Shown: piece by piece, positions 1-7,798 of the stretch | Numbering within the stretch: position 1 is the first letter of the stretch | Layout: each line of letters opens with the position of its first letter | NCBI GenBank assembly: GCA_039817825.1 | Contig: JBCBVA010000001.1 | Location: 62,001 to 126,000 of the forward strand | DNA length: 64,000 bases | Reading direction: 5' to 3' | Source: PCC-7336 sp039817825 | GTDB taxonomy: Bacteria; Cyanobacteriota; Cyanobacteriia; Thermostichales; PCC-7336 | The notes under the pieces: generated by a model | The model's input: only the letters and a program-made list of their open reading frames with translations | Databases searched by the model: none | What the model was told of the DNA's origin: nothing | Made by a program: the position numbers and the translations under genes

Positions 1-426
1 GTTGCGGATGCTTCCAGCTCCGCCAACTCGAATGCCGAATCCCTGCCTCTTTCGGAGGAAGTCCCGTCAGGCGGAGAGTACGACAAATTTAAGCGACAAC
101 TCTTGGTCACCACTCTCATTTGCTGCGCTGTCATTGCGTTCACGATGGCCTGGTTCTATCCCACAAATGTTGTGATGAACTACGCGATCGGGTCAATTGT
201 GGGGCTGGTGTACCTGAGAATGCTGGGTCGAGGTGTGGCCAGATTGGGGCCTTCCAGTCGGAGTACCGGTAGCGGTGCTCGCCTGGCACTATTCGCAGCC
301 CTAATTATCGTGGCCACTCGGGTCGAGTCCCTAGAGATATTGCCTATCTTCTTTGGGTTCATGACCTACAAGGCTGCACTGTTTGTATATGCCTTTCAAA
401 CGCTGGTTCCGACTCGGAAATCCTAA
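1..426 (+). CDS. atp1: ATP synthase protein I (Atp1), 5' end outside window
   Basis: The reading frame is open from the first base of the window, so the start codon lies upstream; an internal TTG at 103 is unlikely to be the true start. The visible part has a polar N-terminal stretch followed by about four hydrophobic segments, as expected for the small membrane protein that heads F-type ATP synthase operons and helps assemble the c ring. It ends 6 bases before atpB and runs in the same direction, so it is the first visible gene of the operon. The family is weakly conserved, and the assignment rests mainly on position and membrane topology. Confidence 0.8.
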   Translation, partial: VADASSSANSNAESLPLSEEVPSGGEYDKFKRQLLVTTLICCAVIAFTMAWFYPTNVVMNYAIGSIVGLVYLRMLGRGVARLGPSSRSTGSGARLALFAALIIVATRVESLEILPIFFGFMTYKAALFVYAFQTLVPTRKS

Positions 427-432
427 GGTTCC

Positions 433-1179
433 ATGATTGATTTACTATCCATGCCCAACCTCTTACCGTTTGCCGAGCTAGAAGTTGGCTACCACCTGTA
501 CTGGCACATCGGCAAATATTCGATTCACGGTCAGGTTCTGATCGGAAGTTGGATTGCGATTGCTATCATCTTGGCTCTGGTTTTCTGGGGAACGCGCTCG
601 ATCGAGCGAATCCCTGCCGGGCCGCAAAACTTCCTTGAATATGTCCTTGAGTTCATTGAAGGCTTGGCGAAAAGCCAGATTGGCGAGAAGGAGTTCAGAC
701 CTTGGGTTCCTTACGTAGGTACTCTATTTCTGTTCATTTTCGTCTCCAACTGGATGGGTAACCTTTTCCCCTGGAAAATCATTACTCTTCCAGAGGGCGA
801 ACTTGCATCGCCAACGAATGACATCAACACCACACTAGGTCTTGCACTACTGACTAGCGTCACCTACTTTTACGCTGGTATTCGGAAGAAGGGGTTTGGT
901 TACTTCAAAAAGTATGTAGAGCCCACGCCTATTCTGCTTCCGATCAACATTTTGGAAGACCTGACCAAGCCTCTTTCCCTCAGTTTTCGACTGTTTGGAA
1001 ATATCTTGGCGGAGGAGCTAGTCGTTGCCGTAATCGTCTTGCTGGTACCGCTAGTTATTCCAGTACCGTTGATGATTCTTTTCTTATTTACTGGTGCAAT
1101 TCAGGCATTGATTTTTGCAACGCTTAGTGCCAATTATATTGGTGAAGCGCTTGAGGGGCATGGCGACCATCACGACTAA
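433..1179 (+). CDS. atpB: F0F1 ATP synthase subunit a
   Basis: This 248-residue integral membrane protein forms the proton half-channels of F0 and, in cyanobacteria, sits in the thylakoid membrane. The diagnostic motif SFRLFGNILAEEL is present and carries the essential arginine facing the c ring. The C-terminal hydrophobic helices end in GEALEGH, typical of the cyanobacterial and chloroplast protein. Length matches the family. It follows atp1 closely and precedes the c subunit by 161 bases. Many cyanobacterial annotations call the gene atpI. Confidence 0.97.
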   Translation: MIDLLSMPNLLPFAELEVGYHLYWHIGKYSIHGQVLIGSWIAIAIILALVFWGTRSIERIPAGPQNFLEYVLEFIEGLAKSQIGEKEFRPWVPYVGTLFLFIFVSNWMGNLFPWKIITLPEGELASPTNDINTTLGLALLTSVTYFYAGIRKKGFGYFKKYVEPTPILLPINILEDLTKPLSLSFRLFGNILAEELVVAVIVLLVPLVIPVPLMILFLFTGAIQALIFATLSANYIGEALEGHGDHHD

Positions 1180-1340
1180 GTATGTGTGACTCGTCCAATT
1201 GTTTCGGCTGGCTGACGATTTTTTACGTCTGCATTTGGGCCACCCTCTGCACAAGTTTGTTAGTGATTAGTTACTAGCAATTTCTGACCACGTTAACCAA
1301 TCATCGCGTTTTTGCGATTGAAGTAAAGGAGACCACTTCG

Positions 1341-1586
1341 ATGGATTCACTGACTGCTGCTGCTTCCGTTCTGGCTGCTGCTCTCGCAATTGGTATTGGA
1401 GCTATTGGCCCTGGTATCGGTCAAGGTACTGCAGCTGGTAGTGCTGTAGAAGGTATTGCTCGCCAGCCCGAAGCAGAAGATAAGATTCGCGGCACCTTGC
1501 TGATCAGCTTGGCCTTCATGGAAGCACTGACCATTTACGGCTTGGTTGTAGCACTCGTACTGCTGTTTGCTAACCCCTTTGCTTAA
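1341..1586 (+). CDS. atpE: F0F1 ATP synthase subunit c
   Basis: This 81-residue hairpin proteolipid has two hydrophobic helices joined by a polar loop (ARQPEAEDK). The proton-binding glutamate lies in LAFMEALTIYG at about residue 61. The N-terminal helix is glycine-rich, which allows tight packing in the c ring. The start follows an AAAGGAG ribosome binding site with good spacing. Length and sequence are typical of cyanobacteria (also called atpH). An inverted repeat follows the gene before the b' subunit. Confidence 0.98.
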   Translation: MDSLTAAASVLAAALAIGIGAIGPGIGQGTAAGSAVEGIARQPEAEDKIRGTLLISLAFMEALTIYGLVVALVLLFANPFA

Positions 1587-1596
1587 ACCGAAGTAG

Positions 1597-1644
1597 AGCG
1601 TGGCACTTGGTGCATGGCTATATAGTAATGCCTGCCAGGTGCCG
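1597..1644 (+). promoter_or_regulatory. Stem-loop between c and b' subunit genes
   Basis: CGTGGCACTTGG (1597-1608) can pair with CCAGGTGCCGCG (1633-1644), giving a 12-bp stem with two G-U pairs and a 24-base loop. No T-run follows, so it does not look like a strong terminator. Its place just after the c-subunit gene, whose product is needed in the highest copy, suggests a role in RNA stability or partial attenuation. That role is inferred. Confidence 0.4.
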
Positions 1645-1655
1645 CGATTTCGATC

Positions 1656-1679
1656 TGTAATAGTGCCCTTAATAGTGCC
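1656..1679 (+). repeat. Two tandem 12-bp repeats before the b' gene
   Basis: The unit TAATAGTGCCCT occurs twice in direct succession just upstream of the GGAAAG ribosome binding site of the b' subunit gene. It looks like a recent small duplication. No function is evident. Confidence 0.6.
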
Positions 1680-1690
1680 CTTGGAAAGTC

Positions 1691-2167
1691 ATGATTCATT
1701 GGTCCTTAATCGTTGCGGCAGAGGCTGTCGAACAAAAGGCAAGTTTGTTTGGCTTTGATGCCACATTGCCTATCATCGTCATCGAGTTTTTAGTCTTGAT
1801 GACAGTCCTGAAGGGGTTGTTTTTCGGCCCTCTAACTAAGGCGATTGACGATCGCAATGACTACGTCCGGAGCACGCTTGCCGATGTAAAGGCAAAGCTA
1901 GCGGAAACTGAAGCGCTTGCCACTCAGTACAAGCAAGAGCTGTCCCAAACGCGAGTTCAATCGCAAACGGTGATTGCCGAGGCGCAAGCTGCCGCAAATG
2001 ACATCCGCAACCGCATGGTAATCGAAGCGCAGCAGAGCGCTCAGGCTGATGTGGATAAGGCTCGCCAAGAGGTGGAGCAGGAAAGGGAAGCCGCTCGTAA
2101 GTCGTTGGATGCTGAAGTTGCTCGTCTGAGCGATGGCATTGTTAGTAAGCTTCTAAGCGCCGTGTAG
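1691..2167 (+). CDS. atpG: F0F1 ATP synthase subunit b'
   Basis: This 158-residue peripheral-stalk subunit has one N-terminal membrane helix (about residues 22-45) followed by a long charged coiled coil. It is the divergent b' copy found only in photosynthetic bacteria and plastids, and it pairs with the b subunit encoded next. The ATG is preceded by GGAAAG. Cyanobacterial annotations call it atpG or atpF2. The N-terminal stretch before the membrane helix is somewhat long, as is common for b'. Confidence 0.93.
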   Translation: MIHWSLIVAAEAVEQKASLFGFDATLPIIVIEFLVLMTVLKGLFFGPLTKAIDDRNDYVRSTLADVKAKLAETEALATQYKQELSQTRVQSQTVIAEAQAAANDIRNRMVIEAQQSAQADVDKARQEVEQEREAARKSLDAEVARLSDGIVSKLLSAV

Positions 2168-2195
2168 TGCGACCCCGTAATTTGGAGACTCAACG

Positions 2196-2696
2196 ATGTT
2201 TGCCTCATCTGGCGGATTTGGAATAGATTTTGACATCCTAGGCAGCAATATTCTCAATATTCTGGTTGTTCTGGGGTTGCTCATTTATTTGGGCAAGAAT
2301 GCCATCGGCAATATTCTGAGCGAGCGCAAATCGGTGATTCTCTCGGCTCTCAAAGACGCGGAGGAGCAGCAGAAGGCTGCCCTACTGCAAATGTCCGAGC
2401 AGAAAGAGAAGCTTGCTAAGGCTCAGCAAGAGGCTGCATCGATCTTGGAGCAGGCGAAAGCGACAGCCGAGCAGCTCAAAGCTGAGATTTTGACTCAAGC
2501 CGAAGATGACGTTGTCAAGATGAAGGCTGCGGCTGACCGAGAGATTGCGGCCGAACGCGACCGCGCAATTGTTCAGCTGCGTCGGCAGGCGGTTCAGAAG
2601 GCTTTGGAACAAGTTGAGGCCGATTTGCCTAGCCGGTTGAACGACGACGTTCAGTCTCGCTTGATTGATAACAGTATTCAGCTTCTCGGAGGATAG
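2196..2696 (+). CDS. atpF: F0F1 ATP synthase subunit b
   Basis: This 166-residue stalk protein has a short periplasm- or lumen-side N-terminus, a membrane helix around residues 14-34 and a long Gln/Glu/Lys/Ala-rich coiled coil. It forms a heterodimer with b' that holds the F1 head against rotation. The start follows a GGAG site, and the stop is 5 bases before the delta gene, indicating close coupling. Confidence 0.95.
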   Translation: MFASSGGFGIDFDILGSNILNILVVLGLLIYLGKNAIGNILSERKSVILSALKDAEEQQKAALLQMSEQKEKLAKAQQEAASILEQAKATAEQLKAEILTQAEDDVVKMKAAADREIAAERDRAIVQLRRQAVQKALEQVEADLPSRLNDDVQSRLIDNSIQLLGG

Positions 2697-2701
2697 TTAG
2701 G

Positions 2702-3247
2702 ATGGCTGGCGATATTGCCAAACAGGTGGCGGTACCTTACGCCGAAGCGATGTTGTCGATCGCGACTGGCCAAGACGCGGTCGATAAATTCGGCGAAGAT
2801 GCGAGAGGCATTCTGGCCGTTCTCGAGCAAACTCCGGAGCTCTCCTCGTTCTTAGCGAGTCCACTAGCAACGGCCGAGCAGAAGAAGGCGCTGATTACTC
2901 AGGCTTTCGGTGACAGCATCCATCCGATGGTTACCAATGTTCTGATGATCTTGGCCGACCGCCGACGTATTGTTTTCCTCGAGCAGGTATGCGAACACTA
3001 TTTGACCCTGCAGCGCAAGCTTCAGAAGATTGCATTGGCCGAGGTGACCTCTGTATCCCCTCTCAATGACAACCAGAAGCAAGCAGTTGTGGACCGGGTC
3101 AAGCGCCTGACGGGCTCCATTGGTGTCGAGCTGAAAGAGAGTATTGACTCCGACCTTATTGGTGGCGTGATCATTCGCGTGGGTTCTCAGGTCATCGACG
3201 CCAGCTTGCGCGGTCAGCTTCGCCGTCTGGCTTTCCAACTTTCATAA
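2702..3247 (+). CDS. atpH: F0F1 ATP synthase subunit delta
   Basis: This 181-residue soluble subunit links the b/b' stalk to the top of the alpha-beta hexamer. The sequence shows the family pattern: an N-terminal helical bundle with AVPYAEAML, and the C-terminal signature IGGVIIRVGSQVIDASLRG. Length is normal. In cyanobacterial nomenclature this gene is often atpD. It lies between b and alpha, as in all cyanobacterial atp operons. Confidence 0.96.
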   Translation: MAGDIAKQVAVPYAEAMLSIATGQDAVDKFGEDARGILAVLEQTPELSSFLASPLATAEQKKALITQAFGDSIHPMVTNVLMILADRRRIVFLEQVCEHYLTLQRKLQKIALAEVTSVSPLNDNQKQAVVDRVKRLTGSIGVELKESIDSDLIGGVIIRVGSQVIDASLRGQLRRLAFQLS

Positions 3248-3284
3248 CAGTTATCCCTTACATCTCCCTGTCGACGAGGACATT

Positions 3285-4796
3285 ATGGCTACGATTCGCC
3301 CCGACGAGATCAGCAGCGTCATTAAGCAGCAGATCGAGCAGTACAACCAGGAAGTCCAGGTTACCAATGTCGGTACTGTGCTTCAGGTTGGCGACGGTAT
3401 TGCTCGCATCTACGGTTTGGACAAAGTGATGTCCAGCGAGTTGCTCGAATTTGAAGATGGCACCATTGGCATTGCCCAGAATTTGGAAGATGACAACGTT
3501 GGTGCGGTACTGATGGGTATCGGCCGTGACATCCAAGAAGGAAGCTCTGTCAAAGCAACTGGCAAGATTGCGCAAGTACCTGTTGGTCCTGAACTGATCG
3601 GTCGCGTCGTCGATCCGCTGTGCCGTCCGATCGATGGTAAGGGTGACCTCAATTGTTCCAACACTCGTCTATTGGAATCCCCGGCTCCTGGCATTATCGC
3701 CCGTAAGTCCGTGTGCGAGCCCCTGCAGACCGGTATCACTGCTATTGACTCGATGATTCCCATCGGCCGCGGTCAGCGCGAGCTGATTATTGGTGACCGT
3801 CAGACCGGTAAGACCACCGTTGCAGTAGATACCATTCTCAACCAAGCCAGCGAAGACGTAATTTGCGTTTACGTTGCAGTCGGTCAGAAAGCATCTACCG
3901 TTGCTCAGGTTGTTGGCACCCTGGAAGATAAGGGCGCTCTCGACTACACCGTAATTGTTAACGCTAGTGCGAACGATCCTGCGGCACTGCAGTATTTGGC
4001 TCCTTATGCTGGGGCGGCGATCGCAGAGCACTTCATGTACGAAGGCAAGCACACCCTGGTTATCTACGATGACCTGTCCAAGCAAGCGGTTGCTTACCGT
4101 CAGATGTCCTTGCTGCTGCGTCGTCCCCCGGGTCGTGAAGCTTATCCCGGAGACGTATTCTACATTCACTCTCGTTTGTTAGAGCGTGCGGCCAAACTCA
4201 GCGACGAGCTCGGTTCGGGTTCCATGACGGCACTGCCCATCATCGAAACTCAAGCTGGCGACGTATCCGCTTACATTCCTACCAACGTAATTTCCATTAC
4301 TGACGGTCAGATCTTCTTGGAAGCTGACTTGTTCAACGCTGGTTTGCGTCCTGCTATCAACGCCGGTATTTCGGTCAGTCGTGTGGGTTCTGCCGCTCAA
4401 ACCAAAGCCATGAAGCAGGTGGCCGGTAAGATTCGTTTGGAGCTGGCTCAATTCCGCGAGCTGGAAGCGTTTGCCCAGTTTGCCTCCGACCTGGATGCTG
4501 CGACTCAGGCTCAGTTGGCCCGCGGTCAGCGCCTCAGAGAGATTTTGAAACAGCCCCAGTACTCTCCTCTGTCTGTTGCCGAGCAGGTTGCCGTCATCTA
4601 TGCCGGTACCAACGGTTTCTTGGACGACATTGCACTAGAGAAGGTCGTTGACTTCAAGCAAGGATTTATTGCTTACTTGGGCACCAACCAGCCGAAGTAT
4701 GGCGAAATCATTGCGTCCGAGAAGAAGTTGACTGACGAAGCTGCCGAGCTTCTCAAGCAAGCCATCAGCGACTACAAAATGACCATGGCTGCCTAG
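3285..4796 (+). CDS. atpA: F0F1 ATP synthase subunit alpha
   Basis: This 503-residue non-catalytic nucleotide-binding subunit carries the P-loop GDRQTGKT at about residues 170-177 and the family signature PAINAGISVSRVGS. A beta-barrel domain, a nucleotide-binding domain and a C-terminal helical domain follow in the usual order. The start is preceded by GAGGACATT. The coding bias is stronger than in flanking genes, as expected for a highly expressed gene. The catalytic beta subunit is not in this operon; in cyanobacteria beta and epsilon are usually at a separate locus. Confidence 0.99.
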   Translation: MATIRPDEISSVIKQQIEQYNQEVQVTNVGTVLQVGDGIARIYGLDKVMSSELLEFEDGTIGIAQNLEDDNVGAVLMGIGRDIQEGSSVKATGKIAQVPVGPELIGRVVDPLCRPIDGKGDLNCSNTRLLESPAPGIIARKSVCEPLQTGITAIDSMIPIGRGQRELIIGDRQTGKTTVAVDTILNQASEDVICVYVAVGQKASTVAQVVGTLEDKGALDYTVIVNASANDPAALQYLAPYAGAAIAEHFMYEGKHTLVIYDDLSKQAVAYRQMSLLLRRPPGREAYPGDVFYIHSRLLERAAKLSDELGSGSMTALPIIETQAGDVSAYIPTNVISITDGQIFLEADLFNAGLRPAINAGISVSRVGSAAQTKAMKQVAGKIRLELAQFRELEAFAQFASDLDAATQAQLARGQRLREILKQPQYSPLSVAEQVAVIYAGTNGFLDDIALEKVVDFKQGFIAYLGTNQPKYGEIIASEKKLTDEAAELLKQAISDYKMTMAA

Positions 4797-4850
4797 CCCA
4801 TTTTCGCTAACCCCTATTAATACCGAGCCACCCCATCGAGAAGACCTGTC

Positions 4851-5789
4851 ATGTCGAATCTGAAGGCTATTCGAGATCGCATCAAATCTGTTAAGAACAC
4901 TCGCAAAATCACCGAGGCAATGCGACTGGTTGCAGCCGCTAAGGTGAGGCGTGCCCAAGAACAGGTGGATGCCTCCCGTCCATTTGCCGACCGGCTAGCT
5001 CAGGTCTTCTTCCGCCTGCAGACTCGCCTACAGCTTGAGAGTGTGGAGCTTCCATTAATGGATACTCGCACTGTGAAGCGAGTTGCGTTGCTGGTGGTTA
5101 CTGCTGACCGCGGTCTCTGTGGTGCCTACAACACCAACGCCATCAAGAAGGCTGAACAGCGCATTGCCGCTTTGAATGCTGATGGTATCGAGTGCGATCT
5201 GCACCTGGTGGGTCGGAAGGCAAACCAGTACTTCAAGCGTCGCAATGCCCCTGTGGTGAAGTCCTACGAAGGTTTGGAACAAATTCCAACCGCGTCGGAA
5301 GCTGCAATGATTGCGGATGAGTTGATTACTGCGTTTGCAGCTAAGAAAGTCGATCGCGTCGAAGTGGTCTTTACCCGCTTTGTGTCGCTGATTAGCTCTC
5401 GTCCTGTGCTGCAGACCCTGCTGCCCCTAACTTCTGACCTACTGCAGACTGACGATGTCTTCAAGATGTTAGTCAAGCAAGGGGAGTTTGCGGTTGAGCG
5501 CGATGAAGTCGATGTCGATCTGACTGCTCCCCCTCAGGACATGATCTTCGAACAGGACCCTGTGGAAATCTTGGACTCGCTGTTGCCTCTCTACATCGAG
5601 AGTCAGCTTCTGAGAGCGCTGCAAGAGTCTGCCGCTAGTGAATTGGCGTCTCGAATGACAGCCATGAATAACGCTAGTGATAATGCGAAGGATCTGATCG
5701 GTCAGCTGAACTTGGGTTACAACAAGGCCCGTCAGGCCAGCATTACCCAAGAGATTCTGGAAGTTGTTGGTGGCTCCAGCGCGGTATAA
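4851..5789 (+). CDS. atpC: F0F1 ATP synthase subunit gamma
   Basis: This 312-residue central rotor shaft begins with the typical MSNLKAIRDRIKSVKNTRKI and ends with YNKARQASITQEILEVVGG. The protein is longer than non-photosynthetic homologues because of the extra central segment found in cyanobacteria and plastids. The plant redox-regulatory cysteine pair is absent, which is normal for cyanobacteria. It is the last gene of the operon, and an intrinsic terminator follows 32 bases after its stop. Confidence 0.98.
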   Translation: MSNLKAIRDRIKSVKNTRKITEAMRLVAAAKVRRAQEQVDASRPFADRLAQVFFRLQTRLQLESVELPLMDTRTVKRVALLVVTADRGLCGAYNTNAIKKAEQRIAALNADGIECDLHLVGRKANQYFKRRNAPVVKSYEGLEQIPTASEAAMIADELITAFAAKKVDRVEVVFTRFVSLISSRPVLQTLLPLTSDLLQTDDVFKMLVKQGEFAVERDEVDVDLTAPPQDMIFEQDPVEILDSLLPLYIESQLLRALQESAASELASRMTAMNNASDNAKDLIGQLNLGYNKARQASITQEILEVVGGSSAV

Positions 5790-5821
5790 ACCAGAGACTG
5801 CTATCTCAATTGGATTTAAAG

Positions 5822-5854
5822 AAGGTGTTCCGACGTATCGGGGCACCTTTCTCA
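5822..5854 (+). terminator. Intrinsic terminator of the atp operon
   Basis: AAGGTG (5822-5827) and CACCTT (5844-5849) form the outer stem. CCG and CGG pair inside it, and TTTCTCATT follows. The element separates the atp operon from the convergent ABC transporter genes. Confidence 0.8.
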
Positions 5855-5881
5855 TTGCTCGCTATTGATGGAGATAGGGGC

Positions 5882-6796
5882 TCAGCATATTGCAACGGGA
5901 GATTCGGTGGATTGAGCGACTTCCCAGTAGATGTGCTCGAGTTGGACGGGTTGGCGAACAACAGAATCTAGAGAAATGTCGGCCAAGCAATCGAGCAGCG
6001 TCCGTAGTTCCAGCGGCTCGGGCAAGAGTAGAGCGAGATCGTCTCCGTAGAAGCGATGAGACCACCCCAAGTCTCGGGCTCTTGAAATGGCTCGTTCGGG
6101 TTCGTCCGTACTGATGGTGACAATTTCACGGGCAGATACCAGTTCCTTCAATTCATCGAGCGAGCCTTCTGCCGCGATCGCCCCTGCCTTCAAAATGCCA
6201 ATCCGATGGCATAACCGTTCCGCTTCTTCCAACATGTGAGTGGTGAGCAGGACGGCAATATTTTGCTGTTTCAGCTTGCGAATCAACTGCCAGATGTCGT
6301 GGCGGGCTTCGATATCGAGGCCAGTGGTGGGTTCATCGAGGATGACCAGTTGGGGATTGTGAATGAGGGCGAGCGCAATATTCAGCCTCCGCTGCATGCC
6401 ACCGCTGAGGGTGGACACAACGCTGTTGGCTCGATCCGACAAGTTAACAGCAGCCAAACAGTAGGCAATTTGCTGGCGGCGTCGCTGGCGACTGAGGCAG
6501 TAAATTCGGGCAAAGAAATCGAGATTTTCGGCACAGGTGAGGCTGCGGTAGAGCAGGTTGTCTTGGGGGGCGAGCCCCACTAGAGCTTTGGTGTGGTGGG
6601 AGATAGGTCGCTCGTTCAGAGTGATGCTGCCACTGTCGGTATTCAGTAAGTGGCAAATCAGATTGATAGTGGTAGTCTTGCCAGCACCGTTGGGGCCCAG
6701 CAGCCCGTATATTTCGCCGGGATGGACGTGAAAGGAGAGGGCGTCGAGAACTTGGCGATCGCCAAATGCTTTGCTGACCCGATCGAGATGCAACAT
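5882..6796 (-). CDS. ABC-2 type exporter, ATP-binding protein
   Basis: This 304-residue ATPase has Walker A GPNGAGKT at about 34-41, signature LSGGMQRR at about 130-137 and Walker B VILDEP at about 151-156. It belongs to the drug/antibiotic (DrrA-like) ABC-2 exporter class. I place the start at the ATG at 6796 because it overlaps the stop of the upstream permease gene (ATGA), which is typical translational coupling. A longer in-frame extension to 6907 would read into that gene. It powers the adjacent permease. The substrate cannot be told from sequence. Confidence 0.9.
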   Translation of the reverse strand: MLHLDRVSKAFGDRQVLDALSFHVHPGEIYGLLGPNGAGKTTTINLICHLLNTDSGSITLNERPISHHTKALVGLAPQDNLLYRSLTCAENLDFFARIYCLSRQRRRQQIAYCLAAVNLSDRANSVVSTLSGGMQRRLNIALALIHNPQLVILDEPTTGLDIEARHDIWQLIRKLKQQNIAVLLTTHMLEEAERLCHRIGILKAGAIAAEGSLDELKELVSAREIVTISTDEPERAISRARDLGWSHRFYGDDLALLLPEPLELRTLLDCLADISLDSVVRQPVQLEHIYWEVAQSTESPVAIC

Positions 6797-7572
6797 CACA
6801 AACTGCGCTCCTGAACCAACATGCGGCGATAGGACAGCCAGCCCAGCAGAACGGATGCCGCAGCGAACAATACGAGAACCCACAGGTGGGGGGCAAAGTC
6901 CGGCCAATCAGGGGTAGCGTCTGTGGCTGCCAGTATGGCTTCGTTCATGTGGTAGACGGGATTGAATTGAGCGATCGCCAGCAGGTGTTCGGGAAACAAA
7001 AAGGCCGGAACAAATGTGCCACCTAACACCAAGAGAGGAACCCCAAACGTGGCCACCAGTGCGTTGACATCTTCCGTGCGCCGGGCCAGTTGTGTCCCCA
7101 AAATAAACCCGACGCCGACGTAGCTAAGGATGCTGAGAACAAGGGTGAGTAAACTCCAAACGAGAGAGCCCGTCAGCGTTGCCCCCAGCAATACAGCGAA
7201 GGTGGCAACCAGCAATGTTTGACCGAGACCGATGGCAAAGTGGGCGCTGAAAATGCCGCAGAAGTAAGCCGTACCGCTGAGGGGAGAGACGAATAACCGT
7301 TTGAGAGTCTGTTGCTCTCGCTCGGCTACCACGATCGCGACGCTGCCACCCAAACAACTAAAAAATAATGCGGCTCCGACTAGTGTTACGGGAGCTGACA
7401 ATCCTAAAGCTTCGGCCAGTTCAATTTGGCGGCGTTCCGCCAAGATAGAACCATTAAGCAAAAGCAAAATCAACGGGAAAATTCCCCAAAAAATTAAACT
7501 GCGACGGCGGCGTAGCAATTCGATTGAAATTCGACGGGCAACGGCAAGAGTTTCGCCCCAAAATCGCTTCAT
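6796..7572 (-). CDS. ABC-2 type exporter, permease protein
   Basis: This 258-residue membrane protein has six hydrophobic segments, with the ABC-2 permease pattern of two early helices, a cluster of central helices and a final helix before an Arg-rich tail. The ATG at 7572 has GGAG just upstream, while a longer frame reaches 7623 without a good ribosome binding site. It is cotranscribed with the ATPase gene, with a 1-base stop/start overlap. Together they form a probable exporter of an unknown lipid, drug or glycoside. Confidence 0.88.
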   Translation of the reverse strand: MKRFWGETLAVARRISIELLRRRRSLIFWGIFPLILLLLNGSILAERRQIELAEALGLSAPVTLVGAALFFSCLGGSVAIVVAEREQQTLKRLFVSPLSGTAYFCGIFSAHFAIGLGQTLLVATFAVLLGATLTGSLVWSLLTLVLSILSYVGVGFILGTQLARRTEDVNALVATFGVPLLVLGGTFVPAFLFPEHLLAIAQFNPVYHMNEAILAATDATPDWPDFAPHLWVLVLFAAASVLLGWLSYRRMLVQERSL

Positions 7573-7798
7573 AGCGCTCCATCCCCCGGTAGTCCCTACG
7601 ATTAGCCAGTATGGCTCTCTCAATCAGTGGCGTCTAGCTCCTAGAAAAAGTAAAGGGTACGCTATGGGCAGAGTTTTTCTCGATTTTTGCTGCTGTTGCG
7701 ATCGCACGTTGACGTTCAGTGGATCGTATGGGCTGAATCGGAACTTTAAGCATTACTTAATGCGCTTTCCTTTGTGTCTCTGTCGAGTCTTTTTGCAG

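Noticed and set aside
7301..7798. Long N-terminal extension of the cruE-like frame
   Set aside because: It overlaps the ABC permease gene on the other strand and precedes the Tat motif by far too many residues; the ATG at 7799 fits better.
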